DNA of 64,000 bases, from positions 341,509,484-341,573,483 of the forward strand of contig NC_061508.1 of the NCBI RefSeq assembly GCF_022539505.1, given 5' to 3'. Positions 11,708 through 21,579 of this stretch are shown in pieces (the first letter of the stretch is position 1; the number at the start of each line of letters is the position of its first letter). Made by a program: the position numbers and the translations under genes. The notes below the pieces were generated by a model that was not told the DNA's origin, made no database searches, and worked only from the letters and a program-made list of their open reading frames with translations. Source of the DNA: Lolium rigidum (lineage: Eukaryota; Streptophyta; Magnoliopsida; Poales; Poaceae).

Positions 11708-12955
11708 CTAAAGGGAGACATGACCCGTAGCTTCTGGGTTGTTCAGTATATTTGACAAGGGAGCTTCATTGACCACTATTATCGGGTGCGCCGAAAAATA
11801 GTGTCGCAATTTTCTTGCTGTCGTGAACACTCCGTATGCCAGTTTCTGATATTGCGGGTACCGCTGTTTTGAAGGCGACAGTACTTCGCTGATGAAATAT
11901 ACCGGCCTCTGAACTCCATGAAGTTTGCCCTCTTCTTCTCTTTCGACTACTAGAGCTGTGCTGACCACCTGTGGTGTGGCTGCAATATATAAGAGGAGAG
12001 GTTCTTTATCTTTAGGCGCCACCAGGATTGGTGGTGTCGAAATTGCCCGCTTGAGATTCTCGAAGGCCCTATCTGCTTCTTCGTTCCACTGAAATTTTTC
12101 GCCCTGTTTGATCAATGCGTAGAACGGCAATGCCTTCTCTCCTAGCCTCGGCGACGAATCCGCTCAAAGCTGCGACTCGCCCCGTTAACTCGTTGTATTT
12201 CTTTTAACTTTGTTGGTTTTCTCATGGTAACGATGGCCTGGATTTTTTCGGGGTTGGCTTCAATCCCCCTTGCCGATACCAAGAACCCGAGAAGTTCTCC
12301 TCGGGAACTCCGAACGAGCACTTTGTCGGGTTCAGCTTGAGACAGAACCTGTCGAGGTTGTCGAAGGTTTCCTTCAAATCTTCCATCAAAGTTGACCCCT
12401 TTTTTGACGTTATCACGACATCGTCGATGTAGACTTGTACATTTTTTCCAATCTGTGTTGCTAAGCACTTCTGCATCATCCGTTGATATGTTGCTCCCGC
12501 GTTTTTCAAACCAAAGGGCATTGTTTTGTAGCAAAACACGCCGTAAGGTGTGATGAACGCTGTTTTGGCTTCGTCTTCTTCTTTTAATCTGATCTGGTTA
12601 TAACCGAGTATGCGTCCAAAAAGGAAAGACGTTCGCATCCTGCCGTGGAGTCGATGATTTGATCGATCCTTGGGAGGGGAAAGTGATCCTTGGGACAATG
12701 TTTATTGAGACACGTGAAGTCGACGCACATGCGAAGGACTATTGTGTGTTTTTTCGGCACCATCACCGGGTTAGCTACCCATGTGGCTTCGGTAGATATT
12801 TCTCCGATGAAACCAGCATCTTTGAGTCGATCTATTTCCGATAACATGGCTTTGCGGCTAGGTTCCGAAAAACGCCGCAAAGGTTGCTTGACTGGTCTTG
12901 CGAGAGGATCCAAATTGAGGTGGTGCTCGGCAAGTTCCCTGGGTACTCCTGGCAT
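11708..12955 (-). pseudogene. Tat pol: reverse transcriptase and first RNase H, frameshifted
   Basis: RT motifs appear in order but in different frames: PVKQPLRRF and WVANPVMVPKK in frame with the protease down to about 12590, then KTAFITPYGVFCYKTMPFGL and the catalytic VYIDDVV (near 12424-12445) in a second frame, then LGFLVSARGIEANPEK in a third. The first RNase H (EKFQWNEEADRAFENLK, GVFTTARKLRHYF) is back in the frame of the integrase from 12130. At least three small indels are needed. The segment ends at a TAG (11708-11710) where a Trp codon would fit. No active polymerase can be made from this copy. Confidence 0.88.
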
Positions 12956-13018
12956 GTCAGCTGGACACCATGCGAAGATTTTCCAGTACTCACGGAGGAA
13001 ATCGACGAGCGCGCTTTC

Positions 13019-13552
13019 CTATGCGACATCCATGTTTGCGGCAATGGATGTTGTTTTCTTTGGATCTGTCGGGTGGATCTGTACCTTTTTTGAATCCTTT
13101 GTTGTATTGAAGGTTGGCTCCTTGGAAGACCTCCCTACCTCTGGTAGCACATCATAATCAGTTAACCTTGGTGCCGCATATTCTGCTTGCATCTCGAAAG
13201 TTTCTGATAGTCGATGAAAATCCTTGTCGCACTTATCAGATAACGCGAAACTTCCTTTGATTGTGATAGGTCCCTTAGGTCCGAGCAACCTCCACAACAG
13301 ATATGTATAATGCGGTACTGCCATGAACCTGGCATATGCTGGTCGTCCCAATAAAGCGTGATATTGCGATGGGAAATCCACAACTTCGAACTCCAGATTC
13401 TCTATTCTGTAGTTTTCTCGGGTTCCGAACTGAACGTCGAGGTTGATCTTGCCCAACGGATAACTTGGCTTCTCTGGTGTAATCCCATGGAAACGTGTGT
13501 CAGTTGGTTTCAAGTTTGCCAGGGATATGTTCATCTTCCTCAATGTATCTGC
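13019..13552 (-). pseudogene. Tat protease C-terminal part and linker to RT
   Basis: It reads on in the gag frame beyond the stop at 13553-13555. The segment carries the retropepsin flap and C-terminal motif YHALLGRPAYARFMAVPHY and the PKGPITIKG strand. It ends at TAG 13019-13021, which would fit a CAG-to-TAG change, and the same frame then continues into RT. The active-site half (VFIDGGSSLNLM) lies upstream, before the stop at 13553. Confidence 0.82.
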
Positions 13553-16180
13553 TTACATGAGGTTTAAGCTGCTGCCGCCGTCTATGAAAACTCTCGACAC
13601 GTCGAAACCAGCGATTACTGCGGGTAGAATGAGTGCTGATTGTCCTGGTCGAGGAACTTGCTGCGGATGGTCCGCGATTGTGAAGCCGATGTCTTGCCCC
13701 GACCAATTTAAGTACTCGACTGTTGGTGGAGGCATCTTTTCTGCCATGAACACTTGTCGTGAGATTACTTTTTGCGCCCTGTTGGATGGACTGGCTTTCT
13801 GAATTATCGAGACCGCACCGTTAGAGTTAGGATCAACATATGGAGGTGGATGTGGTGCTGCCGCTATTCTGAGCTGGTGTCGATTTTCGTCGGTAATTGC
13901 GGGAGGAGGTGGAAGGTGGATCTCGCTCCTTGGCTCCCGAGGGTTTCTGGTATTTGCTTGGGCATTTGCGAGTCCTGCAGCTCGCAACATTGCCTGAAAA
14001 TTACGGCAGTCTTTCTGGAGATGTCCTGACTGCCTCTTTCCATTGTTGTCGAGGTAAAAGTGCATTTGGCACGGACCGTTCATCATCTCCTCGGGAGATA
14101 CGTAAGGTCTTGGAATCCTTGGTCCACTATTTTGCCTGTTGCCACGAAAATCACCTCTATTGTCGCCTTGTTGCTCATTACTCCTTTGATAGTCATCTCG
14201 ACTATTTCCTCCAGGATTTCCCCGAAATCCGGCCGATATATGGCCGGGAGCATCGTTGTTGTAGAACTGGCGAGAAAACCGCCTTCTATTTTGATAATTT
14301 CGACTACGATCGTCTTCTGGCGACCTGTGTCTTTTATTGTATATTGCGTCTTCTCCATCTGCCCATTTATTGGCTATCTCCATGAGTGCTGATATGGTCT
14401 TGGGGTTAGTTCTCCCCAAGTCCTCGACGAAATCTCCTCGCCGAATTCCTGCCATGAACGCATCTATTGCTCGCTCGTCAGATATATCTTCTGCCGAGTT
14501 TTTTATAATGTTCCATCGCTGTATGTATTTTCTCATCGACTCGTCATGTTTCTGTCGACAGGCTCTCAGCTCTTCCAATGACGCAGGTTTTTTGCAGGTG
14601 GATCGAAAATTTTTCACGAAGATGTCCTCAAAATTATCCCAGCTGTCGATGGAGCCTGGGGGAAGTTTCTTGATCCAAGATCTCGCGGCACCGCTCAAGT
14701 GGACTTGTATACTTTGCATAGCTGTTGCTCTAGTTCCTCCTACCAGCTTCACCATCTCGGGATAATCCACGAGCCAATCCTCGGGATCTTGCAGCCCGTC
14801 GAATTTCTTGAAGTTTTCAGGTAGCTTGAACCCTTTTGGGACTCGAGTTTTTCGAACTCTTCTCGTGAAACACGGGAGCCCACACATGTCTTCGTCGGCA
14901 ACCTCTGGTGAGTGCTGACGCTCCCTTCTTTCTTGTCGCGCTCTGTCCACTCTTACTTGGACTGCTGTGTCTCTTGCTCCACTTGTTCTTGGGTGGTCTT
15001 GAACTGCTGCAGTGGTTCGTGGACTATTTTGCCTAGGATTTTCTTCGGGAGGCGTTGTTGCAAACGCTGTTCCCATAACTCCTACTCCAGCCATCGCCAT
15101 ATTGAACAATGGTTCTCTCGGGTCCCCAGGAGGTGGTCTGGATGCCAAGATGTAAGCCTGTGTTGCCATGTAACCTGCTTCTGGTGTTTTTGGGATGATA
15201 TTTCCCCTTTCATCGATCGTCATGAAGGACATGTCGAGGTTTTGAATTAAGTTTCCCCTCTCTCCTTCGGGTATATTTTGCAGCCGAGATCTCGATCTTC
15301 TTCGGGCCTCTCTGTGGCTATCCGCCGAAGTTTCTGACTGTCGACTGAGCCCTGCTCGACGCCTGCTGGACGCGGAAGCCGCCTCTTTTCTCCTATTCAA
15401 GGATGCTCGTCTGTTTTTCCAGCTCTCGACTTATTCGAGCAAGTCTATATTGATATGCTTGTAGCTCTTGTGCGAGTAGCGAGTGGTGGTCATTGGTTCT
15501 GAACCATCCATGGCTCTTGCAGCCCTGTCCCATGCTGCTTGCGGGAGTTGTACTCTTTCTCGAGGCGAGGACCCGACGTATTTAGTGCCTAGGCCTCTCC
15601 TGAGATCAGCGGGATCGACGTATGGATTTCCCAAAGCGTCGAAAGCCTCTGATGTTTCTGGCTCTGATCGGCCTGCCTCTTCGATCGCATAGATCTGATG
15701 ATATTTTGAGCATTGATTTTTATCAGGATTGGTGACACCATCGTATAGATTGGTGAAGACCTTTCCGATGGCAGCAGATTTGTCGATGAAGTTGAAGCTG
15801 TCGACACTATCGGAGTCGCTGCTTATAAAGGAGTCCGCAGACGACTCGAAGGATGTGTCGCTGAAGATCTTGACGAGCTTTCCCTTCGCCTTGGTGTCGA
15901 TGAAGCGTGGCGAAGAAAACTTCTCGTCACTCGACGAAAAGCTAGAATCGACCGCTGAAAATTCCGACGAGATCGGATCTTCGAGACGGTAGGATCCTTC
16001 CTTGTTGACGCCAAATCGGAATTCTCCGAACGTCATGATGATGGGCTCCTCCAGATAGGCACATGCATCCATACGGGAGGGCGGGTGAGGATTAAAATTG
16101 ACTAGATCAGTTTTTCCCTTGTTACCTCGATCCATCGCATTGCTTGCTACCGACGAAGTCGACGATCTTGAACGTGCCAT
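13553..16180 (-). pseudogene. Tat Gag and start of protease
   Basis: The first ATG is at 16180-16178, and the frame runs to TAA 13553-13555 with one earlier TAA at 15431-15433. The N-terminal 249 residues are Ser/Asp-rich and of unknown fold. After the first stop there is an Arg-rich segment, then the Retrotrans_gag core (KGFKLPENFKKFDGLQDPED, HLSGAARSWIKKLPPGSI, FRSTCKKPASLEEL), an Arg/Asn-rich nucleic-acid-binding region, an atypical zinc-finger-like C/H cluster (CQMHFYLD...GHLQKDC), and the protease active site IDGGSS, the variant usual in this lineage in place of DSGA. The second stop falls directly after the active site. Frame continuity across both stops argues for recent point mutations. 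Confidence 0.88.
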
Positions 16181-16206
16181 CGAGATCAGCTTCTTGCAAC
16201 CTCTAA

Positions 16207-16225
16207 TTCCCACAGACGACGCCAA
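16207..16225 (-). promoter_or_regulatory. Tat primer binding site
   Basis: The minus strand reads TTGGCGTCGTCTGTGGGAA, one base in from the LTR end at 16227. Its form resembles the TGGCGCCGTCTGTGGGAA sites of Tat elements, with differences. I do not assign the tRNA. Confidence 0.65.
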
Positions 16226-16226
16226 T

Positions 16227-16614
16227 TGACAAAGGATTACTTTATCAATGCCTACAGATTGTAGACTAGGGTTTTGTTAGAAGTAGAGGGCAAGTAGATC
16301 TCGAAGGTTTCAGCCGAAAAGTACTCGACGACTATGAAAACTAGGGTTCTGTTGACAATAGATTTGATCCTTTCTTTGTCCCTCGACTCCCCCTTATATA
16401 GGAGGTGGAGGCGAGGGTTTCGTAATACACAAGTTTACAGAGTCCGGGACGGTTTCTAACTCATCCCGCCATATTACAAATAACACTTCCTATTACAACT
16501 CTATCTTTCCTTAATATATCTTGGACTCTCCGAATCTTCTTATTCTTCGGGTAGTGGGCCTTCAGTAAACCCCGGGTACTTCCTTCGGCAGGCCCATTTG
16601 GGATGCCTATGTCA
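16227..16614 (-). repeat. Tat 5' LTR (388 bp)
   Basis: On the minus strand it starts TGACATAGGCATCCCAAATG and ends in TTGTCA, with the 5-bp inverted termini TGACA/TGTCA. A TATA box (minus strand CTATATAAGGGG) is at about 16389-16400. Its partner is outside the window, so the flanking CCGGA at 16615 cannot be tested as a target duplication. Confidence 0.8.
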
Positions 16615-16768
16615 CCGGATTCTCTAGCGTTTATCTTTCTATCGACTGCGTACTCTTTTGTTTGATCCTTTTGATACTTTGAACGGCTGTGGGCATCTTA
16701 GTTATGCAGAGACTGGATGTAATGCTTAAACCTTTTGAGTAATGAAGCACCCTTTTTCGAAAAATACA
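16615..16768 (+). mobile_element. Probable 3' tail of a LINE
   Basis: The stretch GGCTGTGGGCATCTTAGTTA, then GCAGAGACTGG, then GTAATGAAGCACCCTTTTTC followed by GAAAAA resembles the 3' UTR end of grass L1-type LINEs. No coding part is present. The Tat element abuts it, so it may be the target that Tat hit or an unrelated 5'-truncated copy. Confidence 0.4.
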
Positions 16769-17167
16769 TATACAAATACATCGGGCCCACATGTCTATAT
16801 ATGTGTTAATGGCCTAAAAGTTCTGTTTGGGCTAGGTGCACATCATATACCAAAACATGTTATGTGTTCTAGGCAACAAGTGCATCAAATATTGGTGTTT
16901 TGTGTAATTTTCTCTATTGTCATTGACGTACCTTGTCAACTGAAGAGCTTGCTAGGATCCTGCTCCTCCGTGGCTCCTGACAGAGGAAGAGTACTGTTGG
17001 TCACGAACTACTAGACTAGTGAGTAGTGTTCTCGTGTGGGATCAGGCCTCCCAAGTGTACTGTATCTGCACGAGTTAATTAATTATAGTTACGTCTATTT
17101 GCTTTAACTGTTATTAAGCATGCAATTACAAAAGTGTTTTTTCGAATGTTGTGATTGTTTAGTGTAA
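16769..17167. other. Unassigned DNA left of the Helitron
   Basis: No gene or repeat is recognised. An A at 17167 directly precedes the Helitron end, as expected for insertion between A and T. Confidence 0.5.
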
Positions 17168-17178
17168 CTAGCAAGGTG

Positions 17179-17198
17179 GCCCTCGCAAATGCGAGGGC
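17179..17198 (-). other. Helitron 3' terminal hairpin
   Basis: The plus strand reads GCCCTCGCAAATGCGAGGGC, a perfect 9-bp stem with a 2-nt loop, 7 nt from the terminal CTAG. Such hairpins are thought to mark the end of rolling-circle replication. Copia-1 starts at the very next base, and its target duplicate AGGGC is the last five bases of the stem. Confidence 0.82.
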
Positions 17199-17331
17199 TG
17201 TTAGATGTATATATCTGTATATTGTAGTTTCCCCATATGTTAGGGGGCTTCCTGCATATTTCCACCTGTACATGTACTATATATTGTGGCCTTTGGCCCC
17301 CTGATAATACAATAATTATATTTTCCTAACA
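17199..17331 (+). repeat. Copia-1 5' LTR (133 bp)
   Basis: It runs from TGTTAGATG to CCTAACA. A TATA-like CTATATATT lies near 17278. It is very short for a copia LTR and almost identical to 45925-46057 (three transitions near the right end). Confidence 0.93.
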
Positions 17332-17658
17332 TGGTATCAGAGCAAAATTGATCCTCTCCTCTCCCGACTTCTTTCTTCCCGGCCGTCCTCGTCCCCGTCA
17401 GGCCGTCCTCGTCTCTGCTCCGTTCGTCCTCAACGGCCGTCCTCGTCTCTGCTCCGTTCGCCTCTGTCTCCGCTTCGCCCGGCCGCCCGCCTGTTCTTGA
17501 TTGATCTCCAGACCAGCGCGCGACCCACGGCCGTCCGCCCCGATCCGCGCGTGAGGCCGCCCGCCCGATCCGCGCGTGAGGCCTCCCGATCGATCCCATC
17601 GCGTCGATCCCCCGCACGCCCGCAGCAGATCCGCCCGCTCGTCTGCTCGTCTGCTCCC
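17332..17658 (+). promoter_or_regulatory. Copia-1 primer site and GC-rich leader (left part)
   Basis: TGGTATCAGAGC at 17332-17343 is the initiator-tRNA-Met primer site. The leader then holds short direct repeats (GGCCGTCCTCGTCTCTGCTC twice near 17400 and 17435; CGATCCGCGCGTGAGGC twice near 17540 and 17570). Ath-2 interrupts it after CTCCC, and it resumes at 31989 for another 113 bp before the ORF start. Confidence 0.8.
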
Positions 17659-19085
17659 TGATACGTCTCAAACGTATCTATAATTTCTTATGTTCCATCC
17701 TACTTTATTGATGATACCTACATGTTTTATACACATTATATGTCATTATTATGCGTTTTCCGGAACTAACCTATTGACGAGATGCCGAAGGGCCGGTTCG
17801 TTGTTTTCTGCTGTTTTTGGTTTCGAAATCCTAGAAAGGAAATATTCTCGGAATCGGACGAAATAAAGACCCAACATCCTATTTTTCCCGGACGCTTCCA
17901 GAGCACCGAAGGAGGGCCAGAGGGGAGCCAGGAGGGCCCCACCCCACAGGGCGGCGCGGCCAAGGGGGTGGGCGCGCCCCCCTATGAGGAGGGAGCCCCG
18001 TGGCCCCTCCGACTCCGTCTCTTCGCCTATTTAGTCGTCTCTGACCTAAAAACACCGATACGAAGGACGAAACCCGAGAAAACCTTCCAGAGCCGCCGCC
18101 ATCGCGAAATCAAGATTCGGGGGACAGAAGTCTCTGTTCCGGCACCCTGCCGGAGCGGGGAATTGCCCCCGGAGTCATCTCCACCGCCGTCTCCACCGCC
18201 ATCTTCACCGCCATCGCTGTCTCCATGATGAGGAGGGAGTAATTCACCCACGGGGCTGAGGGCTCCGCTGTAGCTATGTGGTTCATCTCTCTCTTTATGT
18301 GATCTAGTTGAATATTATCTATGTGCTACTCTAGTGATGTTATTAAAGTATTCTATTCCTCCTTCACGGTGTAATGGTGATAGTGTGTGCATCCGTGTTA
18401 GTACTTGGCGTAGATTATGATCATAATCTCTTGTAGGTTATGGAGTTAATTATTACTATGATAGTGATGATGTGATCTATGCCCCCTTCATGGCGTGATG
18501 GTGATAGTGTGCATGCTATGTTAGTTCTTGGTGTAATTATGTTGATCTATCTTGCACTCTAAGGTTATTTAAATATGAACATTGAATTGTGGAGCTTGTT
18601 AACTCCGGCATTGAGGGTTCGTGTAATCCTACGCAATGTGTTCATCATCCAACAAAAGGGTGTAGAGTAGTCCTATTATGTGATCATTGTTGAGAGTGTC
18701 CACTAGTGAAAGCAGGATCCCTAGGCCTTGCTTCCAAGCATCGAATCTCCGTTTGTTTACTGTTTTGTTGCATGTTTACTCGCTGCCATATTTTATTCAG
18801 ATTGCTATTACCACTCATATACATCCATATTACTTGTATTTCACTATCTCTTCGCCGAACTAGTGCACCTATACATCTGACAAGTGTATTTGGTGTGTTG
18901 GGGACACAAGAAACTTCTTGCTTTGTGATTACAGGGTTGCTTGAGAGGGATATCTTTGACCTCTTCCTCCCTGAGTTCGATAAACCTTGGGTGATCCACT
19001 TAAGGGAAACTTGCTGCTGTTCTACAAACCTCTGCTCTTGGGGGCCCAACACTGTCTACAAGAATAGAAGCACCCGTAGACATCA
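17659..19085 (+). repeat. Ath-2 5' LTR
   Basis: It runs from TGATACGTCTCAAACGTATC to GTAGACATCA. The start folds as GATACGT/ACGTATC. The right third (about 18840-19080) resembles the matching part of the Ath-1 LTR in reverse, so the two families are related across the whole LTR. ORFs such as 17782-18228 and 18706-19107 are LTR sequence, not genes. Confidence 0.92.
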
Positions 19086-19095
19086 AGCACTTTTC

Positions 19096-19113
19096 TGGCG
19101 CCGTTGACGGGGA
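19096..19113 (+). promoter_or_regulatory. Ath-2 primer binding site (tRNA-Asp, one mismatch)
   Basis: TGGCGCCGTTGACGGGGA lies 10 nt after the 5' LTR. It differs at one base (A for C) from the perfect site of Ath-1. The spacing is the same as in Ath-1. Confidence 0.88.
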
Positions 19114-19255
19114 GGAAAGGTAAAAGGTACTCACACTCCGGAACTCGGCTACTAAGCTATTTTCCGGCGCCGTTGTAAGTACTCGAAGCTATTTCCTTTA
19201 GATCCTGCAATTGAATCTTTTTGTTTCTTGTTTTTATTTTCACTAGTTAGGCATA

Positions 19256-20314
19256 ATGGAAAACAACAAAAAAATTGGTGAGCTTTTTAATCTTTTTCCT
19301 AATTTAGAATTGTTTGATGTGAAAATTAAAAAACCTATGGAACCTTATTTACATGATAGTAGCAATGTTATTAGTATGAATGCAATTACTGCTAATGCTA
19401 TGAAGAAGTCTAAGCTTGGGGAAGCTAGTTTGCATAAAAATAATCTTTTTAGCTCCTCCGCTTTGGAAGAAATATTTTGCTCTGATAATGCTTTATCTCC
19501 CATATGCGATAACTCTAATGATGCTTCTGATATTTTAAATCCACCTGCTGAAAGTATTCCGTATAAAATACCTATGAAAATTATTGAACGTGTTATGGAT
19601 AACCGCTATGAAGGGGATGGAACTATCCATCCTGGAGATCATTTACTGTTTTTGCATGAATTATGCGGGTTATTCAAGTGTGCAGGTATTTCAATGGATG
19701 AAGTTAGGAAGAAATTATTTGTTATGTCGCTATCTGGAGAAGCGGCGCATTGGTATAAACTGCTGAAGGACGGGCGCTCTCTTGATTGAAAGGATATTGT
19801 GCCTCTATTTTATTCCAAGTTCTATCCTCCAAGTGAAATTCACAAAGATCGAAACCGTATATATAATTTTTGGCCTCATGATGGAGAGAATATTGCCCAA
19901 GCATGGGAGAGATTGAAGTCCTTAATGCTCAAATGCCCCAATCATGAGTTTCCTGGTAATGTCATTACTGATAATTTTTATGCAAGACTTTCTTTTCAGG
20001 ATAAAACCTTGCTGGATACTTCTTGTTCTGGATCATTCACACGCAATAAAGAAGAGTTTAAATGGGACCTTCTTAATCGGATTCAGGAGAACGCTGAAGA
20101 TTGGGAGAACAACAAAGGTGAAGAGTCAGGTATAAATTATGATTATGAATGCATTGAAACTTTTATGGATACTGATAAATTTCGAGATATGAGTGCTACT
20201 TATGGTCTTGACTCTCAAGTTGCTGCAAATCTTTATAAAGCCTTTGCTTCTCATTTAGAATTGCCTAAAAAGAATTTTGATAAGTATCATGAACCTTTTA
20301 AAGAGGTTGCATGA
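19256..20314 (+). pseudogene. Ath-2 Gag, capsid part
   Basis: The ATG at 19256 opens a frame that runs to TGA at 20312-20314, with one in-frame TGA at 19787-19789. Before that stop: MENNKKIGELFNLF, then MKIIERVMDNRYEGDGTIHP and GLFKCAGISMDEVRKKLFVM, then LSGEAAHWYKLL, the Retrotrans_gag core. After it: FYSKFYPPSEI, NIAQAWERLKSLMLKCPNH and FYARLSFQDKTLLDTSCSGS, the rest of the core. The internal TGA stands where the core usually has Trp, so one G-to-A change is likely. The N-terminal 30 residues match the Ath-1 ORF. Gag would package the RNA; the enzymes must come from another element. Confidence 0.85.
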
Positions 20315-20402
20315 AGAATGAAATTGTTGTTAATGATTGCAATAAGCATGCTCAAACTCCTGAAAATACTATTTCCTATAAGCATGTTAATTTTTGTGGA
20401 AT

Positions 20403-21563
20403 TGTTATCACCAGAATTTGACCAAGCCAGAGGTGGGCCGCGATCAAGACGGATTTGAAGATATACATATAGAAGAGATATGTGAATCGGCCTTGTTTAC
20501 CAAGTTTGGGCTAGTTAGCCCGTGTATCTTTATAGTAGGCTACGTAGAAGTTAGAGTTTATCTCGTGCACGGTTTGGTGCACGCCCACGTTAGAAAGTCC
20601 CCTGGACTATAAATATGTATCTAGGGTTTATGGAATAAACAACAACCAACGTTCAACACAAACCAATCTCGGCGCATCGCCAACCCCTTCGTCTCGAGGG
20701 TTTCTCCGGTAAGCACCATGCTGCCTAGATCGCATCTTGCGATCTAGGCAGCACGAGCCTGCCTACGTTGTTCATGCGTTGTTCGTGCTTGAAGCCTTTT
20801 TGATGGCGAGCAACGTAGTTATCATAGATGTGTTAGGGTTAGCATTGTTCTTAGTATCATATGCTTGTCGTAGTGCAACCCTTGCGCATCTAGCCGTCCT
20901 TGTACCTCATCATGGGTGCAGGGCGGCACCCCGCTTGATCATTATTTAGTAGATCTGATCCGTTACGGTTGCTCCTTGATTCATCAAGGATTAGTTTAAC
21001 ATCTGCAATAGTTAGGCCTTACAAAGGGTTGGAGGATCCAGCGGCGTGTAGGGTGTAGTTTGCTGGCCCTAGACAGGACGTTCCGAGGATCAACCTCGTG
21101 TTGGTTTTTAGGCCTTGTCTAGGTTTGGCTTACGATCACCGTGCGCGAGCGCGAGGCCCAATCGTGAGTAGGATGATCCGATTATGCGGTGAAAACCCTG
21201 AATCGTCGTGGATCTCATATGCTTTATCTTGATCAAGCGGGACCACCATATATTCGGCCACCTTGGACGAATCATGGGTGGATCGGCTCCATGAGCCGAT
21301 TCACGGAGATAACCCGAGAGCCGATCGAGGCTCGTATTTAACGTGTACGTGTGTGCCCCGCGAGAAACTAAGCGAGGCATCATCCACACCTTCCCGACCG
21401 GGTATAGGTCAGGTGGCACGCCCTTGCAATTTGCATCGGCGCGCGACCAGGGAGGCTTTGCGGGCCGTCGCTCTGAGGGACTGGGGCCAGCCGCAGCCCT
21501 AGTTGTTCCCGGCTCTACGGTGTTGACCAGTCGCTGCCCGCCGGTGGGTTTCTGACGTCAACA
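20403..21563 (+). repeat. 5' LTR of the gag-only element
   Basis: It is 1161 bp. A TATA box CTATAAATA is at about 20607-20615. A perfect 16-bp stem with a 3-nt loop (20719-20753, arms TGCTGCCTAGATCGCA) lies about 100 nt downstream, inside the expected leader RNA, and recurs in the other LTR at 25827-25861. Confidence 0.92.
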
Positions 21564-21579
21564 CATTCTGGCACGCCCG

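Larger units (their letters stand above)
1..16614 (-). mobile_element. Tat-lineage Ty3/gypsy retrotransposon, 3' LTR outside window
   Basis: The element runs on the minus strand. Its 5' LTR is at 16227-16614, a primer site abuts it, and gag-protease-RT-RNase H-second RNase H-integrase follow down to 9800. Two plus-strand antisense genes lie beyond the pol stop. A second, archaeal-type RNase H placed before integrase, and antisense ORFs between pol and the 3' LTR, are known traits of Tat/Grande/RIRE2-type elements. The 3' LTR and polypurine tract would be left of position 1, so length and target duplication cannot be measured. Ath-1 (1201-8126) is inserted in the antisense region. Five in-frame stops and several frameshifts in gag-pol show that this copy is dead. 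Lineage is inferred from gene order and motifs, not from a tree. Confidence 0.88.

Noticed and set aside
11052..11711. Plus-strand ORF of 219 residues within the Tat pol
   Set aside because: It is antisense to the RNase H/integrase frame, whose catalytic motifs show the minus strand to be coding.
17782..19107. ORFs of 120-150 residues with apparent domains near both Ath-2 LTRs
   Set aside because: The same ORFs recur in both LTRs and in reverse in the Ath-1 LTR. They lie in noncoding LTR sequence with GC-rich blocks.
20719..20753. MicroRNA-like hairpin
   Set aside because: The stem is only 16 bp, too short for a plant pre-miRNA, and it recurs in LTRs of one element.
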